A stretch of 5,087 nt of DNA. Origin: Marinilabiliaceae bacterium (GTDB taxonomy: Bacteria > Bacteroidota > Bacteroidia > Bacteroidales > Marinilabiliaceae). The stretch lies in NCBI GenBank assembly GCA_027010905.1, contig JALVBA010000356.1, positions 1 through 5,087 on the forward strand, given 5' to 3'. The translations under genes were made by a program, and so were the position numbers. The first letter of the stretch is position 1; each line of letters opens with the position of its first letter. Shown piece after piece: positions 1 through 5,039 of this stretch. Below the pieces are notes generated by a model that had not been told where the DNA came from, made no database searches, and worked only from the letters and a program-made list of their open reading frames with translations.

Positions 1-89
1 TAACCCCGGCCATGGTAATAGATGAGAAGGTTGTTGTAAAAGGCCGTGTTCCTTCGGAGAAGGAGATACTTGAGCTAATTAAAAGTTAG
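1..89 (+). CDS. arsE: Thioredoxin-fold small protein, 3' end only (ArsE-like)
   Basis: Only the last 28 residues are present; the first complete codon begins at base 3 and the stop is TAG at 87-89. The visible part starts TPAMVIDEKVVVKGRVPSEK and ends ELIKS. This is the C-terminal half of a small glutaredoxin/thioredoxin-like protein of the MTH895/TM0996 type: a cis-Pro loop (TPA), a beta-hairpin (VIDEKVVVKG), then the VPS-x-EEI helix. The redox Cys pair would lie upstream and cannot be checked. No signal or membrane segment is visible, so a cytoplasmic location is inferred from the family. The next gene starts 4 bases later, so co-transcription is very likely. The name arsE rests mainly on the following arsF/arsG-like genes; a generic small thioredoxin is the alternative. 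Confidence 0.75.
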   Translation, partial: TPAMVIDEKVVVKGRVPSEKEILELIKS

Positions 90-93
90 TAAG

Positions 94-549
94 ATGAAAT
101 TAATAATCAGAATCCTGTTTGCAATCTCAGTTGTTTTATCGCTCTATTCGTGTGCCACAGGAAACAGTAAAAAGGTGACTGCAGAAAACCAAGAGGTATC
201 CGAAGTTACTAACAATGCAGCGATAAAGGTTTTCTATTTTCACACTAACTTCAGATGTGAAACCTGTAATGCTGTTGAGCAGTTTACTTTAGATGACCTT
301 AAGATTCTCTATCCGGCTGAATTCAGAGATGGGGAAATAGAGTATCAGGTTATCAATGTTGAGGATAAAGCCCATAAGGATTTAGTAGAGAAGTATGAGG
401 TTTGGGGCCAGACTCTTTTGTTTACAAAAGGGGATAAGGTTGTGGATAAAACAACGGATGCCTTTATGCATGTTACTACCAATCCTGACAAATGGAAATC
501 GATAGTAAAAGAGACTGTTGACAAATTGTTGAGAAAGAGTAATAGTTAA
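94..549 (+). CDS. arsF: ArsF-family thioredoxin-fold lipoprotein (CETC motif)
   Basis: A 151-residue protein with a lipoprotein signal: a basic/hydrophobic start, then lipobox LYSC with Cys20 as the probable lipidated residue. Residues after Cys20 (ATGNSKK) are not acidic, so it lacks the acidic surface-export signal known in Bacteroidota and probably faces the periplasm. After a low-complexity linker (about 21-43) comes a thioredoxin-like domain: strand IKVFYFH, then C55-E-T-C58, a helix, strand YQVINVE and strand TLLF. At the usual cis-Pro position it appears to have Gly105 (WGQTLLF). I recognise the family as the one named nitrophenyl compound nitroreductase subunit ArsF, encoded with arsE and arsG in Bacteroidota arsenic operons. 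The biochemical role is less certain than the family; it may pass electrons from ArsG to a periplasmic substrate. It lies 4 bases after the arsE-like gene and 8 before arsG. Confidence 0.82.
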   Translation: MKLIIRILFAISVVLSLYSCATGNSKKVTAENQEVSEVTNNAAIKVFYFHTNFRCETCNAVEQFTLDDLKILYPAEFRDGEIEYQVINVEDKAHKDLVEKYEVWGQTLLFTKGDKVVDKTTDAFMHVTTNPDKWKSIVKETVDKLLRKSNS

Positions 550-557
550 GCGCAATT

Positions 558-1256
558 ATGGAATTTTTAAAACAACTGCTCGATGCAACCGAGCTACCTG
601 TTCTCTCTGCTTTTATACTTGGTTTGATGACTGCTATCAGCCCTTGTCCGCTTGCAACTAATATTACTGCAATTGCCTTTATAGGAAAGGATATTGAGAG
701 CAGAAAGAGAGTGTTTCTGAATGGTCTGGTCTACACTCTAGGACGTTCATTAACTTACACTGCTATTGGTGTGGCATTCTTTTATGGGGCAAGTACTTTT
801 AAGCTGGCAGGGTTCTTTCAAAAGTTTGGCGAAAAAGCTCTTGGCCCTATTCTGATTATTATTGGGGTTTTAATGTTGAATGTAATTAAACTGAATATTG
901 GTGGCATAGGTAAGCTGCGCGAGAAAGCTGAGAATAGATTTAAAACGGGTTTTTGGTCAGTACTGATGTTGGGAGTGGTATTTGCTCTTGGTTTCTGTCC
1001 ATATAGCGGAGTGCTATATTTTGGGATGCTTATTCCAATGACTATCTCATCTGCATCGGGACTTATCCTTCCATTTGTTTTTGCTATTGGTACCGGACTG
1101 CCGGTAATAATTTTTGCGTGGGTAATCGCCTTTACCGTTGGTGAAATAGGGGGTGTTTATAACAAGATTAAACTATTTGAGATATGGTTTCGTCGTGTAG
1201 TCTCTCTACTGTTTATTGGTGCCGGAATTTACTATTTGCAATTTCTGGTAGTATGA
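558..1256 (+). CDS. arsG: ArsG-family membrane protein, CcdA/DsbD-like
   Basis: A 232-residue polytopic inner-membrane protein with about six hydrophobic segments (roughly 13-42, 54-78, 92-113, 131-160, 164-195, 210-231). Its signature is two Cys-Pro sites: C30 in AISPCPLATN on the first helix and C147 in LGFCPYSGVLYFG on the fourth. This pairing matches the CcdA/DsbD transmembrane domain, where two membrane cysteines pass reducing equivalents from cytoplasmic thioredoxin to an exported partner. Family nomenclature that I recall calls ArsG an efflux permease for aromatic arsenicals. The Cys pattern equally supports an electron-conduit role between ArsE (cytoplasm) and ArsF (periplasm), which is my inference. 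The ATG at 558 directly precedes the first amphipathic segment. It ends the first gene block; a strong hairpin with a T run lies about 50 bases downstream. Confidence 0.82.
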   Translation: MEFLKQLLDATELPVLSAFILGLMTAISPCPLATNITAIAFIGKDIESRKRVFLNGLVYTLGRSLTYTAIGVAFFYGASTFKLAGFFQKFGEKALGPILIIIGVLMLNVIKLNIGGIGKLREKAENRFKTGFWSVLMLGVVFALGFCPYSGVLYFGMLIPMTISSASGLILPFVFAIGTGLPVIIFAWVIAFTVGEIGGVYNKIKLFEIWFRRVVSLLFIGAGIYYLQFLVV

Positions 1257-1308
1257 AGAATGATGTTATAATTAAATATTTATAATGCAAGTAGTTATGT
1301 ATTTATAC

Positions 1309-1438
1309 GGCATCTTTCAGATTGTACTTGGAGTGTGCTTGAAGATTTTAGGGAGGCTGGGAAGCTCCGAAGGTATGAGGAGATCACCCAACCGAACTTA
1401 ATCTTTAAGCATGCGGAAAGTGCAATCTGAAAGATGCC
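1309..1438. repeat. 130-base imperfect palindrome (hairpin element)
   Basis: The ends are 21-base inverted arms, 1309-1329 and 1418-1438, complementary except for one position that would be a G-U pair in RNA. The left arm begins GGCATCTTTCAGATTG and the right arm ends CAATCTGAAAGATGCC. Pairing resumes inside: 1333-1347 with 1400-1414 (several G-U), 1355-1361 with 1387-1393 (one mismatch), and CTCC 1365-1368 with GGAG 1379-1382. The whole element can therefore fold into one long interrupted stem. It has no coding character and no obvious target-site duplication. It resembles a non-autonomous mobile repeat or a dispersed Bacteroidota intergenic element, possibly also working as a transcription end. 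Confidence 0.8.
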
Positions 1439-1450
1439 TTGATTTTTTTT
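1309..1450 (+). terminator. Candidate rho-independent terminator of the arsEFG transcript
   Basis: The long stem ending at 1438 is followed by TTGA and then eight T (1443-1450). A stable stem followed closely by a U tract fits intrinsic termination, and the position about 50 bases after the arsG stop is suitable. The stem is far longer than a typical terminator and is probably a repeat that can act as one, so termination is inferred. If it reads through, arsEFG and thioredoxin-acr3 would form a single transcript. Confidence 0.4.
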
Positions 1451-1481
1451 GTTACTTTTTTGCATCAAGGCAAAAAAGTAA
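1436..1481. repeat. Nested, mutually exclusive hairpins
   Basis: Two pairings overlap here. TTACTTTTTTGC (1452-1463) is perfectly complementary to GCAAAAAAGTAA (1470-1481), with a 6-base loop. GCCTTGA (1436-1442) is perfectly complementary to TCAAGGC (1465-1471), which takes the loop and the start of the second arm. GCCTTGA also overlaps the right arm of the upstream palindrome, so three structures compete for the same bases. I recall similar CCTTGA-T-run-CATCAAGG-A-run strings between genes in Bacteroidota; that recollection was not checked. Confidence 0.7.
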
Positions 1482-1501
1482 AGATAATATTGTACGTTAA
1501 T

Positions 1502-1535
1502 AGATTGCTTCGTCCTATCGTTCTCGCAATGACGA
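1502..1535. repeat. REP-like element of the CGTCATTGCGAG type
   Basis: The + strand reads AGATTGCTTCGTC, a short spacer, then CTCGCAATGACGA. On the other strand this is the familiar CGTCATTGCGAG ... GACGAAGCAATCT repeat that I know from intergenic regions of many unrelated bacterial genomes. ATTGC at 1504-1508 pairs with GCAAT at 1526-1530, and CGTC at 1511-1514 is matched by GACG at 1531-1534. Copy number in this genome cannot be seen from the window. Confidence 0.65.
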
Positions 1536-1597
1536 TGCCAGCTAAGTTTTTTTGCATACACTACATAGCACCATAAATAATATTAAAATACTGTAAA

Positions 1598-1969
1598 ATG
1601 AAAAAAGTAACACTAGTAACAATCGTAGTATTCCTGATAGCAGGCCTTGGCATTGCTGTAAATGTATTTGACCCGGCAAGTAGTGCCGAAAAACCCAAAG
1701 TAACATTTATTGATTTGGGTTCAGAACTCTGTATTCCATGCCAGAAGATGGTTCCCGTAATGGATTCCATTAAAGTAAAGTACCCTGACGATGTAAAAGT
1801 TATCTTTTACAATGTAAGTACAAAAGAGGGCAGACCCTTTGCGAAGAAATATAAAATCAAACTAATTCCAACCCAGATATTTTTAGATAGAGAGGGAAAA
1901 GAGTACTTTAGGCATGAAGGATATCTCCCATTAGCTGAAGTTGAAAAAGTATTAAAACAAAAGTTATGA
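1598..1969 (+). CDS. Membrane-anchored thioredoxin with CIPC active site
   Basis: A 123-residue thioredoxin-fold protein. Residues about 4-23 form one hydrophobic segment after MKK, an uncleaved anchor or signal peptide (a possible cleavage is after SSA at 28-30), so the domain faces the periplasm. The domain shows strand VTFIDLG, active site C45-I-P-C48 in SELCIPCQKM, strand VIFYNV, and cis-Pro91 in LIPTQIF, all canonical. It would exchange dithiols with an exported partner; which partner is unknown. The stop overlaps the ATG of the Acr3 gene by 4 bases (ATGA, 1966-1969), so the two are translationally coupled and the role is probably tied to arsenic. The chosen start has an A-rich leader (TGTAAA). 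Unlike ArsF, it keeps the normal cis-Pro. Confidence 0.85.
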   Translation: MKKVTLVTIVVFLIAGLGIAVNVFDPASSAEKPKVTFIDLGSELCIPCQKMVPVMDSIKVKYPDDVKVIFYNVSTKEGRPFAKKYKIKLIPTQIFLDREGKEYFRHEGYLPLAEVEKVLKQKL

Positions 1970-3003
1970 AAACAGAATCAAAAAGATTATCGTTTCTCGA
2001 CAGGTATCTAACCCTTTGGATTTTTGCTACAATGGCTGTGGCAGTATTTATCGGATATTATTTCCCCGATATTGTAGGTTTCTGGAACAGCATGAGTTCC
2101 GGCACAACCAATATCCCAATTGCTATTGGCCTTATTGTGATGATTTATCCTCCATTGGCAAAAGTGAAGTACGAAGAGCTAAAAGATGTTTTCTCAAATA
2201 AAAAAGTATTGGGGCTTTCACTTATTCAGAACTGGGTTATCGGACCTCTGCTGATGTTTTTCCTCGCTATAATTTTTCTTCACAACTATCCCGAATATAT
2301 GACCGGACTTATACTTATAGGTTTAGCCCGGTGTATTGCAATGGTTATTGTATGGAACGACCTTGCCGGAGGTGACCGGGAGTATGCTGCCGGATTGGTG
2401 GCTTTTAACAGCATTTTTCAGGTACTCTTCTTCTCTGTGTACGCCTACGTCTTCATCACCCTGATGCCACGTTGGTTTGGGCTGGATAGCTACGAGGTTG
2501 TTATAACAATGGGAGAGATAGCCCAAAGCGTAATGATATATCTCGGGATTCCTTTTGCCGCCGGATTTATTACACGCTATACCCTTGTGCGTTTGAAGGG
2601 AAAAGAGTGGTACGAAAAGAAGTTTATTCCTAAAATCAGCCCACTAACGCTCATTGCACTTCTGTTTACTATTTTTGTGATGTTCTCACTTAAAGGAGAT
2701 GTGATTGTTGCACTGCCGTTTGACGTGCTGCTTATTGCCATCCCTCTGATTCTCTATTTTGTAATTATGTTTACCGTCTCGTTCTTCATGAGTAAGGGAA
2801 TTAAAGCCGGTTATGCTAAAACAGCAACTATTGCCTTTACTTCGGCAAGTAACAATTTTGAACTTGCAATAGCTGTGTCGGTAGCAGTATTTGGGATAAA
2901 CTCGGGTGAAGCTTTTGCCTCCGTTATCGGCCCGCTTGTTGAGGTTCCCGTTCTTATTGGCTTGGTTAAGGTTGCTTTGTGGTGGAAGAAGAAGTATTTT
3001 TAA
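1966..3003 (+). CDS. acr3: Acr3-family arsenite efflux transporter
   Basis: A 345-residue inner-membrane protein with about ten hydrophobic segments, the usual Acr3 length and topology. It exports arsenite, As(III), driven by the membrane gradient. Diagnostic regions are present: GLARCIAMVIVWNDLAGGDR with Cys123, and FTSASNNFELAIAVSVAVFG with Glu299. The Cys and Glu are 176 residues apart, the same spacing as the essential Cys129/Glu305 pair reported for the Corynebacterium glutamicum Acr3, so the transporter should be functional. C-terminal GPLVEVPVLIGLVKVALW is also typical. It overlaps the thioredoxin gene by 4 bases and lies downstream of arsEFG, which supports a resistance operon in which As(III) formed or released by upstream functions is expelled. 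I see no ArsA-type ATPase or ArsC reductase in the window. Confidence 0.95.
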   Translation: MKTESKRLSFLDRYLTLWIFATMAVAVFIGYYFPDIVGFWNSMSSGTTNIPIAIGLIVMIYPPLAKVKYEELKDVFSNKKVLGLSLIQNWVIGPLLMFFLAIIFLHNYPEYMTGLILIGLARCIAMVIVWNDLAGGDREYAAGLVAFNSIFQVLFFSVYAYVFITLMPRWFGLDSYEVVITMGEIAQSVMIYLGIPFAAGFITRYTLVRLKGKEWYEKKFIPKISPLTLIALLFTIFVMFSLKGDVIVALPFDVLLIAIPLILYFVIMFTVSFFMSKGIKAGYAKTATIAFTSASNNFELAIAVSVAVFGINSGEAFASVIGPLVEVPVLIGLVKVALWWKKKYF

Positions 3004-3130
3004 CTGAGGTCTTTTACATTTAAGTAAATATACCGAATTTATGGTTTCTTTCTAAAACATGGCAGAGACAACAAGCATAACTTAGAGAGATTTCGTATCA
3101 CATGAACTAATACCTGATTAAACTGTTTTA

Positions 3131-3154
3131 AATAGAAATAGAAATAGAAACAGA
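3131..3154 (+). repeat. Fourfold hexamer repeat abutting the CDF start codon
   Basis: AATAGA is repeated three times (3131-3148), followed by AACAGA (3149-3154), a fourth copy with one change whose last A is the A of the ATG. The tract fills the ribosome-loading region of the efflux gene. A-rich leaders favour translation in Bacteroidota, so this may serve as the initiation enhancer. Copy-number change by slippage would alter leader length but not the reading frame. Confidence 0.75.
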
Positions 3155-4074
3155 TGTCACACAATCATGAGCACCATCATCACCATCCGGAGGTTAAGGG
3201 GAAAAGACTTTTCCTTACCATACTTTTAAATGCCGGAATTACAGTAGCTGAACTAATTGGCGGAATAATCTCCGGAAGTATATCACTCATCTCCGATGCC
3301 ATCCACAATTTTAGCGATGTGTTGTCGCTTATTATCAGCTATGCCGCCAACAAACTGGCAAGGCGAGACGCCACGGAAAGGCAGACTTTCGGGTATAAGA
3401 GAAGTGAAATAATTGCTGCATTTCTTAATTCGGTTACACTCATCGTATTGGCTTTTTACATATTGTACGAAGCAGTGAGCAGAATTATCGAGCCGGTGGA
3501 GGTGTCCGGTGATCTGGTAATCTGGCTGGCGTTGGGCAGTATTGTTGTAAATGCCTTAAGTGTACTGTTTATCAAAAGTGATGCTAAGGATAACATGAAC
3601 ATCAAGTCCGCTTATCTTCATCTTTTCGGAGATATGCTCACCTCTGTAGCTGTTATGTTTGGAGGGATATTGATAAAATATTTTCATGTCTACTGGGTAG
3701 ATCCGCTACTCTCCATCCTAATTGCAGTCTATCTGCTTAACATGAGCTGGGACATATTTAAAACATCACTACAGATAATGATGCAATTTACCCCTCCAAA
3801 TATCGACATCAATGCAATAGCCCATGAGGTAGAGAAGATTGAGGGGGTAAAGAATCTTCATCATATCCATGTGTGGCAGATTAATGAGCATGAAATAATG
3901 CTTGAAGCGCATGTCGACCTTACAGAAAATATTAATATCAGCAGCTTTGAAACTATTCTTCATAAAGCAGAGCAAGTTCTAAGCAAGAACAAAATTAACC
4001 ACATCACCCTGCAACCGGAGTACTCTGTTGATGACAAAAAGGATAAAATTAGTAATCATACGCATAAGCACTAG
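3154..4074 (+). CDS. Cation diffusion facilitator (CzcD/ZitB-type zinc exporter)
   Basis: A 306-residue inner-membrane proton antiporter that removes Zn(II) and possibly related divalent cations from the cytoplasm. Six hydrophobic segments are predicted at about 18-40, 44-66, 84-107, 120-142, 155-176 and 180-200, then a cytoplasmic C-terminal domain (about 208-290). The transport site shows H51-x3-D55 on TM2 (SDAIHNFSD) and H156-x3-D160 on TM5 (HLFGD). The HxxxD/HxxxD pair is usual for zinc-preferring members, whereas DxxxD on TM2 is seen in YiiP. The N-terminus is His-rich (HNHEHHHHH) and the C-terminus ends HTHKH, both likely zinc-binding. LHHIHVWQI and the EAHVDL strand mark the C-terminal domain. 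It starts 150 bases after acr3, so it may have its own promoter, though none is recognisable. Its adjacency to arsenic genes suggests a metal-resistance island rather than an arsenic function. Confidence 0.92.
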   Translation: MSHNHEHHHHHPEVKGKRLFLTILLNAGITVAELIGGIISGSISLISDAIHNFSDVLSLIISYAANKLARRDATERQTFGYKRSEIIAAFLNSVTLIVLAFYILYEAVSRIIEPVEVSGDLVIWLALGSIVVNALSVLFIKSDAKDNMNIKSAYLHLFGDMLTSVAVMFGGILIKYFHVYWVDPLLSILIAVYLLNMSWDIFKTSLQIMMQFTPPNIDINAIAHEVEKIEGVKNLHHIHVWQINEHEIMLEAHVDLTENINISSFETILHKAEQVLSKNKINHITLQPEYSVDDKKDKISNHTHKH

Positions 4075-4078
4075 TCAT

Positions 4079-4113
4079 ACCACCCTGTCAGCGGTCTTGA
4101 CCCTGACAGTGGT
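4079..4113 (+). repeat. REP hairpin A1 (direct)
   Basis: CTGTCAG (4085-4091) pairs with CTGACAG (4103-4109). Inside, GGTC pairs with GACC around TT, leaving one bulged C on the 5' arm (4092). The outer ACCAC/GTGGT can pair with a CC bulge. CCACCC precedes the stem. Confidence 0.85.
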
Positions 4114-4163
4114 ACTTGATGAAAATCTATAAGCTTTTTCGAAGCACCCTACAATTACGTTAG

Positions 4164-4196
4164 TACTGCTGACAGAGTCTACGACTGCTGTCAGGG
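4164..4196 (-). repeat. REP hairpin A2 (inverted)
   Basis: CTGACAG (4169-4175) pairs with CTGTCAG (4188-4194), and AGTC (4176-4179) pairs with GACT (4183-4186) around TAC. The bulged G (4187) is on the 3' arm and GGGTG follows the stem, so this unit is the inverse of A1. Confidence 0.82.
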
Positions 4197-4221
4197 TGTG
4201 GCATTTTAACATTACACCATG

Positions 4222-4255
4222 CCACCCCGTCAGAGGTCTTGACCCTGACAGCGGT
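4222..4255 (+). repeat. REP hairpin A3 (direct)
   Basis: Same design as A1: CCACCC, then CGTCAG, a bulge, GGTC/GACC around TT, then CTGACAG and CGGT. The T-to-C change in the left arm shortens the stem by one pair. The same variant occurs in B3, so A3 and B3 are a sub-type distinct from A1/B1. Confidence 0.83.
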
Positions 4256-4273
4256 AATTGTTGTAAGAATTAG

Positions 4274-4302
4274 TTGACAATTTGTTCTTTTTTTTATATT
4301 TT
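4274..4302 (+). promoter_or_regulatory. Candidate promoter of the RAYT gene
   Basis: GTTG at 4273-4276 (within TTGACA) lies 18 bases before TATATTTT at 4295-4302. This is one mismatch from the Bacteroidota -7 consensus TAnnTTTG, with nearly the usual spacing from a -33 TTG. It sits in the 66 bases between REP A3 and the ATG. Transcription would start about 10 bases before the chosen start codon, giving a very short leader. The region is T-rich, so a chance match is possible. Confidence 0.35.
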
Positions 4303-4321
4303 AGTTAGTAAAGCAATCTCC

Positions 4322-4882
4322 ATGGAAACACTTGATTCAAATAACTATTACCATATTTATAATCATATTGTAGGTGAAGGTAATTTATTTCAAGATGATA
4401 ATGATTATCTGTTTTTTCTCAAGCAGATGGAGAAATATTTATTTCCTGTTTCTGATATAGTAACCTATTGCTTAATGCCCAATCATTTCCATATTATTAT
4501 CAAACCACGTGATATTGATTTGACGAAATTTTCTAAGTCAGGCTTAGTTGTCTCAAAAAGACTTTCCCACCTTTTTAATAGTTATGCTCAGGCATATAAT
4601 AAAAAATATCAAAGAAGAGTGAGCCTGTTTATGCGTCCATTTAAGAGAAAAAGAGTTGTAAATGAAGAGTATTTGAAAAAGCTTGTACACTATATTCATT
4701 ACAATCCTGTAGAAAGTGGATTTGTAATTAAAGTCGATCAATGGAGATTCTCGTCGTATAATTCATATGTAAGTCAGGATTCAACACTGATTTCAAAAGA
4801 TTATATTATTTCTCTTTTTAATGATGTTGACAATTTTAAGTATTGTCATACGATCAGTCCAAATATTAGTGGAATTGATTGA
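4322..4882 (+). CDS. REP-associated tyrosine transposase (RAYT, Y1/HUH family)
   Basis: A 186-residue single-domain transposase of the Y1_Tnp (IS200-like) superfamily. It nicks single-stranded DNA at REP hairpins through a tyrosine and is thought to spread REP elements. Features in order: N-terminal YYHIYNHIVGEGNLF; DDNDYLFFL; the metal-binding HUH motif H55-F-H57 in LMPNHFHIII; a helix ending in basic residues (RPFKRKR); and LVHYIHYNPVESG, in which Tyr124 is the likely nucleophile (Tyr127 is the alternative). The C-terminal WRFSSYNSY is typical. All key residues are present, so it looks intact. I chose ATG 4322 because family homology begins right after it; an in-frame TTG at 4274 would add 16 unlike residues and falls in the putative promoter. 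REP clusters flank it on both sides. It looks AT-richer than the neighbouring gene: 4381-4440 has 14 G/C by hand count, against about 34 in 3481-3540. Confidence 0.9.
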   Translation: METLDSNNYYHIYNHIVGEGNLFQDDNDYLFFLKQMEKYLFPVSDIVTYCLMPNHFHIIIKPRDIDLTKFSKSGLVVSKRLSHLFNSYAQAYNKKYQRRVSLFMRPFKRKRVVNEEYLKKLVHYIHYNPVESGFVIKVDQWRFSSYNSYVSQDSTLISKDYIISLFNDVDNFKYCHTISPNISGID

Positions 4883-4894
4883 GAATATGGACTT

Positions 4895-4929
4895 ACCACC
4901 CTGTCAGCGGTCTTGACCCTGACAGCGGT
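4895..4929 (+). repeat. REP hairpin B1 (direct)
   Basis: Counterpart of A1: CTGTCAG (4901-4907) pairs with CTGACAG (4919-4925), with GGTC/GACC inside. The right flank is CGGT rather than TGGT, which weakens the outer pairing with ACCAC. It is followed by GCTTGATG. Confidence 0.85.
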
Positions 4930-4979
4930 GCTTGATGAAAATCCATAAGCTTTTTCGAAGTACCCTAACATTACGTTAG

Positions 4980-5012
4980 TACCGCTGACAGAGTCTACGA
5001 CTGCTGTCAGGG
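4980..5012 (-). repeat. REP hairpin B2 (inverted)
   Basis: Counterpart of A2, with the stem and the AGTC-TAC-GACT core unchanged. The sequence after the stem is GGGTTATT, so the GGGTG flank seen in A2 is lost here. Confidence 0.82.
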
Positions 5013-5039
5013 TTATTAGAGTTTCATTACTATGCCATA

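Larger units (their letters stand above)
1257..1597. other. Repeat-rich intergenic region between arsG and the thioredoxin gene
   Basis: These 341 bases contain no convincing gene. From left to right they hold an AT-rich stretch (1257-1308), a 130-base palindrome (1309-1438), a T8 run, a nested hairpin (1436-1481), a REP-like element (1502-1535) and an A/T-rich leader before the next ATG. The reverse strand is open for 88 codons across the palindrome, but its composition is that of a repeat read as protein. A weak -33-like TTTG at 1551-1554, with an A/T-rich stretch 19 bases on, could belong to a promoter for the thioredoxin-acr3 pair; the -7 match is too poor to call as a feature. Confidence 0.8.
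4078..4255. repeat. Upstream REP cluster (three hairpins), left flank of the RAYT gene
   Basis: It begins 3 bases after the CDF stop. It contains three related palindromes in the order direct (4079-4113), inverted (4164-4196), direct (4222-4255), joined by spacers; this is a BIME-like arrangement. Its first 119 bases match 4894-5012 with about seven substitutions and no gaps (hand alignment). The segment between the second and third hairpins is unrelated in the two clusters (25 versus 27 bases). Besides being transposase substrates, these hairpins may protect or end the CDF transcript. Confidence 0.88.

Noticed and set aside
1309..1438. Structured functional RNA such as a retron msr, tRNA or known riboswitch
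   Set aside because: No reverse transcriptase is nearby, there is no tRNA cloverleaf, and it lies downstream of a stop codon rather than as the leader of the next gene; a dispersed palindrome or terminator explains it better.
1295..1561. 88-codon reverse-strand open frame across the arsG-thioredoxin gap
   Set aside because: It translates the 130-base palindrome, the T/A-run hairpin and the REP-like element; it has no recognisable domain and no leader, and is best explained as repeat DNA that happens to be open.
1561..1770. 69-codon reverse-strand open frame over the thioredoxin gene start
   Set aside because: It is antisense to a clear thioredoxin with intact CIPC and cis-Pro motifs and shows no family features of its own.
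3013..3028. Short inverted repeat TTTAC/GTAAA after acr3 as a terminator or operator
   Set aside because: Only five A/T-rich pairs with a six-base loop and no T run; it is within chance expectation in AT-rich intergenic DNA.
4274..4321. Upstream TTG start that would lengthen the transposase by 16 residues
   Set aside because: The extra residues are hydrophobic and unlike the family N-terminus, the codons coincide with a promoter-like TTGACA and T run, and ATG 4322 sits right before the conserved region.
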